Below, piece by piece: positions 54,821-64,000 of a stretch of 64,000 bases of DNA. The first letter of the stretch is position 1. Each line of letters starts with the position of its first letter. The stretch is taken from contig NC_092673.1 of NCBI RefSeq assembly GCF_964355755.1, positions 23,257,001 through 23,321,000 on the forward strand. Direction: 5' to 3'. The stretch comes from Antedon mediterranea. Its lineage: Eukaryota; Echinodermata; Crinoidea; Comatulida; Antedonidae. The notes below the pieces were generated by a model. The model searched no databases and had not been told where the DNA came from. It was given only the letters and a program-made list of their open reading frames with translations. Both the position numbers and the translations under genes were made by a program.

Positions 54821-56990
54821 GATGCCATAGATGCTGTTTATTAGGATCATTGACCATGTTAATTGGTTGTGTACATTGTCTTAATGTGCACATACACGTG
54901 TTAATATTATGTAATTATATATATTGCTTCAATAAAAGGCATATATAATGAAGTTGAATCATCACTGAAACTAATTTCCTTCTAATTTCTTACTATAAAT
55001 ACCGTTTCTAAACACTATACAGCAAAACTTGTTTTATTGATGAAAATTAATCTGCACCGATACTTACATAAAATTGTTTTGAAGTTTGCCTAAAACTTGA
55101 TACCCAAAGGTACTGTAGTTTTAAAGTGTATAATTCACAGACAAAATACTTTGTTTCAAGTGTTTCCGCAGTTTGAGAATTTGCAGACAAATCTACGTCA
55201 TCATCGTAAAAAAAATCAACCTTCATCCTTCCATCTTTTTAAAAACAGCCTTTTTTATTCTTCTTCTCCAGACTCGAAATCTGGTGGAAAGTCGTGTGCT
55301 TCAGGGCAATACCGATAACTTATAATAATTTATATAACAATTTCTTGTATTATGCACACGAAGGAAACGTACGTCCATAATCAAACATTTCCAGAAGACA
55401 TTACAATAATCATGGAGGTATCTCCATGCAATAATGAACTTATTTTCGATGGGGAGGTTTAACAAAATTAATCCTCTCCTATCCAGTAATTAAATGGATA
55501 AGAGGGTACTCCATTTTCAATCTCATTACGTTTTTTGGCTTACTCATCTCTTCTTTGCCTTGATTGTTGTGATAATTATATTAATGATACAGAATTCAAT
55601 TCAATTTTGTTTTGGAACAAGTCCATATCAAGAGAAACAAACAATTAAAAAAAATAATATAAATAAAAATACATTAAAAGATTCGATTAATAATAATAAT
55701 ATTATTAATAATAATGAAATTAAAAACTATTAAAAAAACAACAAATTCTATTAATTAGAAATTCAAGTTTTCCATTGGTGTAGTCCTGTAAACGGACTTA
55801 TTATTTATACAAGCTTCCGGTTCAGTCCCTTAAACAATTACACACTCATTACAATATAAATATTTCTTTATTAGATTATTGATTTAACAGTAGGAGACCC
55901 GTCAACCGTAGATGAAAACCGATAAAATGATGTGTTTCAGCCAAAAAAGAAATGTATGAAAAAATAAGGTTGCATAAATAACTCCTAGTGTAGTACCGCA
56001 TAGACCGATAATAAATAAACATAACATACTTTTAACTACTGAAAAAGTTGACTGGTCCTGTAAGAACGACATTATGCGCATGCGCTCATATGAGCGTGCG
56101 CAGAAAGTGACATATTGTGGTCTTTTAATCTGGATATGGTCCAAATACTAGATCTTCAATTTATATCGTTTAAAGGGGCGCGTTATTTCTCAAATTAAAG
56201 AATGCATTATGCGGTGACACAAAGTAAGGTTGCTGTTGGTTGGTCATCAATTGAGAATGATCCGCAATGCTCAATGCCTTTTCAAATGTCGCGGCGGTGC
56301 TTATTCAAATGCGATTCGACCAAGTGCACCGCTTATTCGATCAATATTAACAAATCGCTTATTCGATAAAAGGGCACTTATTCCAGTTTCGCACCACTTC
56401 GATAAGTTATTTGATCTAGTTCACGCTTACGAATTTAGAAATGTATTCAATCATTATACACGGTGGTATGTAGGCCTATTTATAATTTTTGCCAATGTTA
56501 TTTTAACTGTTCACTTTCAATGTTGAAGGTTACAGCCTATGTATGAAAACCGGCTGTGTGAACATGTAAAACAAGCTCATGGCAAATAACCGCAATTTAC
56601 AGTCATCAGCAAATATGAATTCTATTTCACACGTTTGAACACAGGCAATTAATAAAAAAAGTTAAATTCTTAATTACTGCCAATTGAACTAATGCTTGAA
56701 TAGTTAGGGAAAACTACTACTTCACATCATGTTTATATTAGATTAAAATTAGAAAAAAGTAACAATACATTTGGTCATAATTATTATGTTTTATATATAT
56801 TGTTGCATTTATATTAATATTGTAATTTTAAAGTAATGATAGCCGTTCTATCGGTAAATAATAGGCTTTGTTTGAAGAAAAAGAAAGGTGTTGCAAACAG
56901 AAACACCATAGAAGGATCAAACCCACGCCAAATTGCAAAATTACAATGCAAATGAACGTATTCTGCATTTAATTTCCAGGCCGGCCGGCC

Positions 56991-57886
56991 CGCGATTTTT
57001 TTTTTCGTACATAAGTTGGGGACCCCCTCATGAAACGTCACAAAATAAACATGAATAATTCATCAGTTAAATGTTCTTGTTCCGTGTGCACCCAAGCGTA
57101 TAGCAACAAGAAGTGATTACACAAGTGCGGTACGATTCTAGGCCTATCTCCGCGCTGTTGTTGTTGTTTCATAGAAGAATAGCGGCGTTTTGTGTGGATT
57201 GTCGAAATAATCAGCCTTTAGTTTATGATAGTGTTTTTAATATAATTTACTAAAGAATTACGTGTTAAAATTATAGTTTCTATTAATACTATTAGGCCTA
57301 GGCCTAATTATTAGTCTCTAGACATATGTCTATTCTAGTAGAGCTGTGTGTGTGTGTGTGTTATAGGTATGACACAATCCGAGTAATAAGTCAACAAAAT
57401 TAAACAATAAACATTACACAAAAATACATTTTTTTATTCTCGTGGGTCTAATCTTCCCATCTCATGTGTTCATATACGCGCATTTTTAAAGTTCCTTTGA
57501 GTACATGCATTGTTTGATAATAAAATAGCAGAATAAAAAAAAAATACAGTACACAAATTATACACATTCTTTATTCTTGTGGGTCTAAGCTTTCTTTGGG
57601 CTATGTCCAATGAATTACTACTTAGTTTAATGTCTTGCCTAGCTGTCGATTAGCCTCGACTCGACACATTTTGTGTGAAGAAGAGTGCGCGAAGGCAATC
57701 GCGTGAATTGACTTACCTAGGCTAGGCCTACTGTAGAAAGTATCGTATCGCAGTTGTGTAATCGCTTCTTGTTGCTATACGCTTGGGTGCACACGGAACA
57801 ACAAATTTAACTGATGAATTATTCATATTTATTTTGTGACGTTTCATGAGGGGGTCCCCAACTTATGTACGAAAAAAAAAATCGCG
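56991..57886. mobile_element. MITE with approximately 134-bp terminal inverted repeats
   Basis: 896 bp. The left arm from 56991 (CGCGATTTTTTTTTTCGTAC, then AAGTTGGGGACCCCCTCATG, on to GTGATTACACAA near 57124) has its complement at 57754-57886. The match continues imperfectly for another 15 bp. The interior holds a (TG)8-like run at 57347-57361 and two copies of TATTCTTGTGGGTCTAA-like sequence, but no transposase. The left flank is GGCCGGCCGGCC and the right flank GCCGGTG; a target duplication within GGCCGG cannot be defined. The right end abuts the next element. Confidence 0.92.
57347..57361 (+). repeat. (TG)n microsatellite
   Basis: Short TG dinucleotide run inside the MITE at 56991-57886. 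Confidence 0.85.
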
Positions 57887-58337
57887 GCCGGTGTAAGATT
57901 TAAATGTGTCCGGTGTTTGAAAGTGTCCACTGGACAATTTTCAGCATTGAATAGTGTAATACCAGCTGTTGAAAATGGCTGGAACCACCCGGGCAGCTTT
58001 CATCGATAAAAAAGTAGGACCATCGACATCGACATCATATTAACCCCGTAAAAACAAGGGCACTGGACGGTCACCAACTCCCGTTAGGGTAATTATAATT
58101 CCTTAGAATACCAACTTGAATCGCAAAATATCAAGTCGATTGAAATAAATATTACTATTATTATATCTGGAGACATATAGTCTAATCAAATTAAATTGTT
58201 TGTTTTTGATTGAGTATATACAACCTGTTGTCAATTTGAAGTAAATCGACAACTTGAAAAAATATATAGCCTACCGGTACTGTATTATTATTTCTAGGGA
58301 ATGAATATCACTAAATCATATAGGCATAGGGCCTACC

Positions 58338-58560
58338 TATTTTCGTTCTCTCGAAATATTATTTCATTGGAATTCGAATTACTAATTCGCGAGAGAACGA
58401 AATAATTTCCCTCGAAATTATTTCGTTCTCTCGATCATTCCTTGTCTCGAAGTAGTAATTCGTTTTTTATATTGTTCAGTTCTTGAAATCTTATTTTGTT
58501 CTCCCTAAATATATTTGTTCCCTCAAAATATTTTTCAGTTCTCAAAATATTATTTTGTAA
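58338..58560. repeat. Degenerate TTCGTTCTCTCGA repeat with inverted copies
   Basis: TATTTCGTTCTCTCGA-like units recur at about 22-27-bp spacing, with an inverted copy (GAGAGAACGAAATAAT) at 58393. The right-hand copies decay to TTTGTTCTCCCTAAA and TTCAGTTCTCAAAAT. Confidence 0.75.
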
Positions 58561-58929
58561 TATTCATAATACTTTTACTAATTTAATAATATTAACTGAT
58601 AACAAAAGTGCTTTAAACAAGTAAGTTCGTCATTGTTAAAGTGAGTTCTTATTCATTATATTTTTTTTCACAGATGCCTGATTTTTGGTTTTATTTAATA
58701 AAACATTGAATTGGTTAGTCACAATATTTTTTTTGTTTCTAGAGATTTTACATTATTTATTTATTTATCTAAAATATATTTGAAAAATATTGTTGATGCA
58801 TATTACCAAAAAATATTTATTTTGTTATATTTTATATGGCAAAATAAACACCTTAATTGCGCATCATAATTATTCGTTCACTCAAGGGTATTTCGGTTTT
58901 TTGTTTTTTTCGAATAATCTCTAAAAAAA

Positions 58930-59245
58930 AAACGTCCACCTCTCCTAAGGGACCACTTCTCATAATTCCGTAACGACCACCTTTCGCAAATTACCACCTC
59001 TATTGAGGTGGTCACTTACGGGAGGTGTAGTCGGTAAAAGAAGTGGTCGTCTACGAGCGGTGGTAGTTTATGAAAGCAGTCCGTTATGAGAGGTGGTTAC
59101 CCCTTCAGGAGGTTGTCCATTGTGAGAAGCGGTCCTTTAACAGAGGTAGTCCCTTTTAAATATTAAAGGTGGTCGCTAACAAGGGTGGTTGCTTACGATC
59201 AGAGTGCTAAGTTTTGAAAGCCGATCACTTACGAGAGGTGGATAG
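58930..59245. repeat. Degenerate 20-23-bp GAGAGGTGGTC repeat, switching orientation at 59002
   Basis: Left of 59002 units read as ACCACCTCTC on the plus strand; right of it as GAGAGGTGGTC followed by CTTACGA. The switch is the palindrome ACCACCTCTATTGAGGTGGT at 58993-59012. Copies are heavily mutated toward the right end. Confidence 0.85.
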
Positions 59246-59519
59246 ACTGACGGCAAGTAGAGAAATACATTTGCACATGATTTAGACATTTAGGTTTGTA
59301 AAATATATAATATTTTATTAGCTGGCGATATTAACTACATTAGCTGTGAGGCTGTTGATGTTTCTACATCATTAGCTAGTTCTAGGTTTTATTATATGGG
59401 TGGATTTGACTTTTCTACACTAGCAGTTTTGAACAAGGCCTATTGTATTAGTTTAAATGGAATGCTACAAGTTTTATTATTTTTTTTTATTTATCGTTTT
59501 GTGTACTAAAGTGGCAGCA

Positions 59520-59735
59520 TAATCAGTATTTATTTTTACCAGATGTCAAGCAAGGGTAATGTCCCAATTGGTAATTGCCACAATTGTCAGGTCAACCTCA
59601 AAACAGCGGCTCTCGGGACCGGGAGAGTTGTATGATTTGTTTTTATTATTATTTTTTTTAATGCGCCTAGAGCACTCTGTGGTATGTGCGCTATAAAAAT
59701 CCTGTTATTATTATTTGTTATTATTATTTCACCTT
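59520..59735 (+). mobile_element. Retroelement 3' end (MIR/L2-like tail) with (ATT)n
   Basis: GCGCCTAGAGCACTCTGTGG, TATGTGCGCTATAAAAATC and then TTATTATTATTTGTTATTAT. A GCGC...GCGCTATAAAAAT...(ATT)n ending is a familiar 3' tail of SINE and LINE copies in animals. The body to the left is short. Confidence 0.6.
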
Positions 59736-59739
59736 TTAG

Positions 59740-61225
59740 TCGTGTCTGTCTTACAGTAAAGTGATCTTTAATTGGAAGAGGACCAGTACAATTACTTGTT
59801 TTTTATGACAGGATTATAAACTATTTATTCCTCTTGTCTGTGCTCGTACAAAATAATGAAACGGTCGCTAATTGGAAGTGTCTTAAAGTAAAGTGATCTT
59901 TAATTGGAAGAGGACCAGTACAATTACTTGTTTTTTATCACATGATTATAAACTATTTATTCCTCTTGTCTGTACTCATACAAAATAATAAAACGGTCGC
60001 TAAATGGAAGTGTTTAAATTGAAGTGATCTTTAATTTGAAGAGGACCAGTACAATTACTTGTTTTTTATCACATGATTATAAACTATTTCTTCTTCTTGT
60101 CTTTATTCATACAAAATAATATAACGGTCGCTAATTGGAAGTGTCTTAAACTGAAGTGATCTTTAATTGGAAGAGGACCAGTACATTTACTTAATTTTGT
60201 CACATAATTAAACTATTAATTATTCTTGCCTTTACTCATACCAATTAATAAAAATGGTCACTAATTAGAGGTGTCTTAAAGTAAAGTGATCTTTAATTGG
60301 AAGCGGACCAGTCAGTACAGTTACTTAATTTTGTCACATAATTAAAACTATTAATTATTATTGTCTTTACTCATACCAATTAATAAAATGGTCGCTAATT
60401 GGAGGTGTTTTAAGTAAAGTGGTCCTTTATTGAAAGAGGACCAGTACAATTACTTGTTTTTTGTCACATAATTAATAACTATATATTCTTCTTGCTTTAT
60501 TAATACTAAATAATATAATGGTCGCTAATTGGAGGTTTCTTTAAGTAAAGTGATCTATAACTGGAAGAGGACTAGTACAGTTACTTAATTTTGTCACTAT
60601 CATAATTAAAACTATGTATTCTTCTTGTATTTACTCCTACCAATTAATAAAATGGTCGCTAATTAGAGGTGTCTTAAAGTAAAGTGACCTTTAATTGGAA
60701 GCGGACCAGTACATTTACTTAATTTTGTCACATAATTAAACTATTAATTATTCTTGCCTTTACTCATACCAATTAATAAAAATGGTCACTAATTAGAGGT
60801 GTCTTAAAGTAAAGTGATCTTTAATTGGAAGCGGACCAGTCAGTACAGTTACTTAATTTTGTCACATAATTAAAACTATTAATTATTATTGTCTTTACTC
60901 ATACCAATTAATAAAATGGTCGCTAATTGGAGGTGTTTTAAGTAAAGTGGTCCTTTATTGAAAGAGGTCCAGTACAATTACTTGTTTTTTGTCACATAAT
61001 TAATAACTATATATTCTTCTTGCTTTATTAATACTAAATAATATATTGGTCGCTAATTGGAGGTGTTTTAGGTAAAGTGATTTTTAATTGGAAGAGGACC
61101 ACTTCATTTACTTGTTTTTGTCACATACTTAACAATTATTTATTCTTCTTGTCTTTTCACATACCAAATAATATAATGGTCCCTAATCGGAGGTGTTTAG
61201 GCAAAGCGATCTTTAATTAGAAAAA
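59740..61225. repeat. Satellite array, about 130-bp monomer, 12 copies, with higher-order duplication
   Basis: The landmark GTAAAGTGATCTTTAATTGG (or variant) occurs near 59756, 59888, 60019, 60151, 60281, 60414, 60545, 60679, 60809, 60942, 61072 and 61200, spaced 130-134 bp. Each monomer includes GAGGACCAGTAC, TTACTTG(T)TTTT and ATGGTCGCTAATTGGA. Four monomers at 60151-60678 recur at 60679-61205 with shared private variants, a 528-bp higher-order repeat. Confidence 0.95.
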
Positions 61226-62579
61226 AAAAATTTGTTTGGCATCATTAAGTATTATTGGTTATTAAAAGAAGACAAGACAAGTGCAGGCGTGATAAAAACA
61301 ACCACCTATCATAAAACGTATGATACAGTATTTAATAGTGGACGCATTTCAATCCATGGGCAAGACATTATTAAACGGGCCGGACAGCATTAAATTGTTG
61401 AAAAACGCCCACGAACCCGTTGAAACATGCAACTGGACACTATCCAATGCTGAAAAGTGTCCACCCGGACACTTTTGAATGCTGGACACAATTCAATCTT
61501 ACACCGGCCCTGCCTCGTTCTTCAATTTAAAAAAATCCAAGATGCGCCACTGATCAATACATTGTTCCGATACTCTCTCAAAGAGAAAATAGACATATAA
61601 CTATATTGTATGTTATTTTTTATTGCAAATAATGTATTATTGTTTATTGTAAAATATATTTTCCATTTCTTACCCATTAATATTTTTCATTGAATTTAGT
61701 TGTTTTAGCTTAAATTTGCACGGCCCCAATCCATAGATAAACAAAGTTTTATTGAATCAAAATAATTAATTATTTATTAATTTCTATAATTATTTTATAG
61801 TTTAGAATATCATTTATTCACTGAATAACTATAATCAGAAAATAGTTTGGATGCCAAAGAAACATATTCTCTGCTAAAAATATCTGTCTGCTTGATATAT
61901 TTTGCCGTAGTAAATATCAGATAAAATCGACCTTTTAGTTAATTAGATTTAGTATGTATGCCTATACGTTTTATCCATCATGTATAAAAGGAAAGGGTAA
62001 AGAGACACACATGAGCTGTACCCAACGGCAATGTTACAGTCGTTGATGTCAGCAACAAGTGTTTTGAATTTAAAAAAAAATAATTTTAAATGTATTTTAA
62101 AAACTAAAAAATATCTAACAAGTTGCATTATTCTATTTACCAGTTTATCTCTAACCATAGCATAATTAGGCAGACGAAATATAATTATTTACAGGTTAAG
62201 AAAGTATATTATCGTCTGAAGATCAGGTCTGTTGACGATAGGCTAACTCCAAACGACATATATTTGAGGGAAATAATCTAGACAGGCTACCCATGGTCTG
62301 TCGTCTGACGGGTATACCTGTTCTACCGACTTTTGCTTTATATAACTAAACATTGATGTGGTGAAGTTTTGACATTTGGAATGAAGATCGGAGAATTTTG
62401 TTTTTGATGTTACCATCTGATAATATAAATGACGTCATATAATGCGGACTAGACTATAAACCTTGAAATAATTAGGCTATACAAAATAATACAGTTAATA
62501 TAAAATGAGAGGGTATTATTAAGCTCTAGAGATCTACACACCATAAATGTTATCATTTGTGGATATGTTATTATGACGT

Positions 62580-62757
62580 CATGAAACAGACGAGGACAGA
62601 CATTGACCTAGTCACCAGAGTTCCAACAGACATTTTAAGTAATAGCAGTATAGTCAGTCATTTTTGGTCTAATTATGAGTCAAAGTTGTCAATTGATAAA
62701 GAAGGCAAGCTAATCACACCTTTCGAGTTGCACTTCACCAAAAAGCATCGATCCTGA
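62580..62757 (+). other. Weak candidate coding exon (plus strand), unidentified
   Basis: An open frame runs from an acceptor-like AACAG at about 62588 to a TGA at 62755-62757. It encodes about 55 residues including TDIDLVTRVPTDILSNSSIV and ending ELHFTKKHRS. Base composition is visibly less AT-rich than the surroundings. I recognise no family. It could be a last exon, a gene relic or chance. Confidence 0.15.
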
Positions 62758-63026
62758 AAATACAAGTCTCCACTAGATTTCGTCATAATGTCGGCTTGAA
62801 TATACTGTTTGTTTATTAATATTCCGTCTATTCGATTTTCTACTGTCACAAATGTAAGTGCACATTTGAAGGGTTTGAGTCATCGGTCTATGGGGCTATG
62901 AGGAATACCATTGGTTAAAAGTACATACATAAAAGTATACTAGAAGCCACGCACTTCGCTTTTCTTTGTTTTACCACCAGAGTCACAGGCACTGCGCTTG
63001 TCTTCCTTTATCAGAACCGTTCTCAC

Positions 63027-63179
63027 GTCCACCAGTGAAGAATGAAGATGACCACTGAATGATAGTAAGGTACCCAACTGTGTTACACTCCAGGGCAAAT
63101 GTAACACCAGTTAATTTGTGGACATAATGGCAATTTAAATTAGAGTACGCTACAAAATCACCAATCACTACATCGGAGT
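63027..63179 (-). other. Weak candidate coding exon (minus strand), unidentified
   Basis: Flanked on the minus strand by an acceptor CACATCAG and a good donor GTGAGA. The length is 153 bp with an open frame (2 + 50 codons + 1). The predicted peptide includes GDFVAYSNLNCHYVHKLTG and TIIQWSSSFFTGG, which is faintly WD-repeat-like, but I cannot assign it. GC content is above background. If real, it belongs to a second gene extending in either direction. Confidence 0.22.
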
Positions 63180-64000
63180 CTGATGTGAGGTTGTTTTATT
63201 AACAGTAGTCCTGCACAACGCCACACGTAATAACGGGTCAGTAAAACATGTGGTTTAATCAGTACCACATGCTAAAATATGCTAAATAGTCGAATACTAC
63301 CGTACTAGGCCTATACGTTGAACTTTCCTTCTCATACTTTATTATTAAGGTGCTTTTCAATTCACGGATGATGTCTTCAGATCCTGTTTCGAACTTTTGA
63401 TGATCAAAACAATCCACTCACTAACTCGAATGTGACTTTGGTCAGGAAACATCTTGCGTTGTATAGGGTAGAGTGAAAGTTACTTTTCGAGTAGAACTCA
63501 TGTTCTGCGGATTCCATGGAACCCCGGGGAACAATTCCAATATCCTTTTTTGGATTTTTGAGGAATAATAATAATATTACATTATGTAGAACAGCATTAT
63601 GTGCACAAGTATGTATTATGCTTTAAAAAGAAACTTTATTTTGAAATAACATTGACTTGAGGTATGCCTACCTATTGTAGATCTAGGTAACTAACTGAAT
63701 TGATTCAAATCAAACCAGGAGGTGGGCATATTGGAAGTAACCGGAAGTTATATAATAATAGGGCAATGATTGTTATATTTTATAGGAATTCACAAAACGG
63801 TTTATTTTGAAATAGGCCTACTGATATTCTAGTTCAAAAGTAAAAGTATACAGATAGGAGTGCTGTCTACTTTACTTGAATGTGCACTATTGCTAAATCC
63901 ACGTCGATTACATGAAAAATTGAAAGAACAAGAACGAAAATGTGCTAATGTTAAGTTTTAAGTTACAAAATGTTTTTCTAACGATTAGGCCTACATACTA

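Larger units (their letters stand above)
46921..56990. other. Intergenic, repeat fragments, no gene recognised
   Basis: Contains diverged tandem repeats (47735, 48598), hairpins (50102, 54773) and many TAGGCCTA palindromes. ORFs are short and unconvincing. A GC-richer 51460-51650 stretch on the plus strand (77-codon ORF from a non-ATG or ATG-poor context) is not recognised. Confidence 0.5.
57887..61509. mobile_element. 3.6-kb element with inverted ends, carrying satellite arrays
   Basis: The left end GCCGGTGTAAGATTTAAATG, then TGTCCGGTGTTTGAAAGTGT, then CAGCATTGAATAGTGT, is matched in reverse complement at about 61430-61509 (ACACTATCCAATGCTG, AAAGTGTCCACCCGGACAC, AATCTTACACCGGCC). At least 80 bp of imperfect terminal inverted repeat is visible. 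Between the ends lie the TTCGTTCTCTCG minisatellite, the GGTGGTC inverted array, a retroelement tail and the 130-bp satellite. No transposase frame. Either a large non-autonomous DNA transposon or unrelated repeats trapped between two ends. Confidence 0.7.
61510..64000. other. Right flank, AT-rich, two weak exon candidates only
   Basis: Mostly AT-rich unique sequence. Two GC-richer patches, listed separately at 62580 and 63027, are the only coding candidates. No RNA gene or clear transposon. Confidence 0.5.

Noticed and set aside
55494-55733. 79-codon plus-strand ORF with a hydrophobic start
   Set aside because: The second half is Asn/Ile/Lys from AAT-rich low-complexity DNA; typical random ORF.

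Overview
The window is a gene-poor, AT-rich stretch of animal nuclear DNA. It holds one convincingly supported gene: the 5' half of a fibrillar procollagen alpha chain of the COL5/COL11 type, on the minus strand. I assembled 26 exons by hand from GT-AG splice sites, from the initiator ATG at 42347 to a partial exon cut by the left edge at 1-33. Joined, they give 2370 nt, or 790 codons with no stop. The triple-helix remainder and the C-propeptide must lie beyond position 1. The many intronic copies of the palindrome TAGGCCTA, the COL5/11 architecture and the transposon-rich AT-rich introns fit an invertebrate deuterostome. An echinoderm is my best guess, but that is inference.

Layout of the gene from its 5' end (right to left). 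A candidate promoter and 5' UTR lie at about 42348-42730. Exon 1 (42230-42347) encodes the signal peptide. Intron 1 is about 17.9 kb. Exons 2-5 (24311 down to 10552) encode the TSPN/laminin-G-like N-terminal domain, with intron 3 of about 9.6 kb. Exon 6 (9758-9922) encodes a short Gly-rich variable region. Exons 7-10 (9500 down to 7649) encode a minor, interrupted triple helix. Exon 11 and the start of exon 12 encode an N-telopeptide-like linker. Exons 12-26 (6700 down to 1) encode an unbroken Gly-X-Y helix. Helical exons are 45, 54, 99 or 108 bp, all phase 0. A lysine falls exactly at helix residue 84, the position known for cross-linking in types V and XI collagen.

Introns and the roughly 21.6 kb upstream of the gene (42348-64000) carry repeats rather than recognisable genes. 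They include a 23-bp intronic minisatellite (2378-2983), an almost identical 341-bp duplication flanking exon 13, a foldback MITE family with at least five members, a GGTCGGTC-ended element in long and short forms, a 120-bp near-perfect palindrome (29559-29678) and a 20-bp minisatellite (46401-46920). At the right lies a compound element: a 0.9-kb MITE with about 134-bp inverted repeats abuts a 3.6-kb element that encloses a roughly 130-bp satellite array with higher-order structure.

I found no rRNA, tRNA or CRISPR and no complete second gene. Two GC-richer patches near 62580-62760 and 63027-63179 could be coding exons, but I do not recognise them. I saw no novel biological system; the strongest material is the collagen gene model and the repeat architecture.
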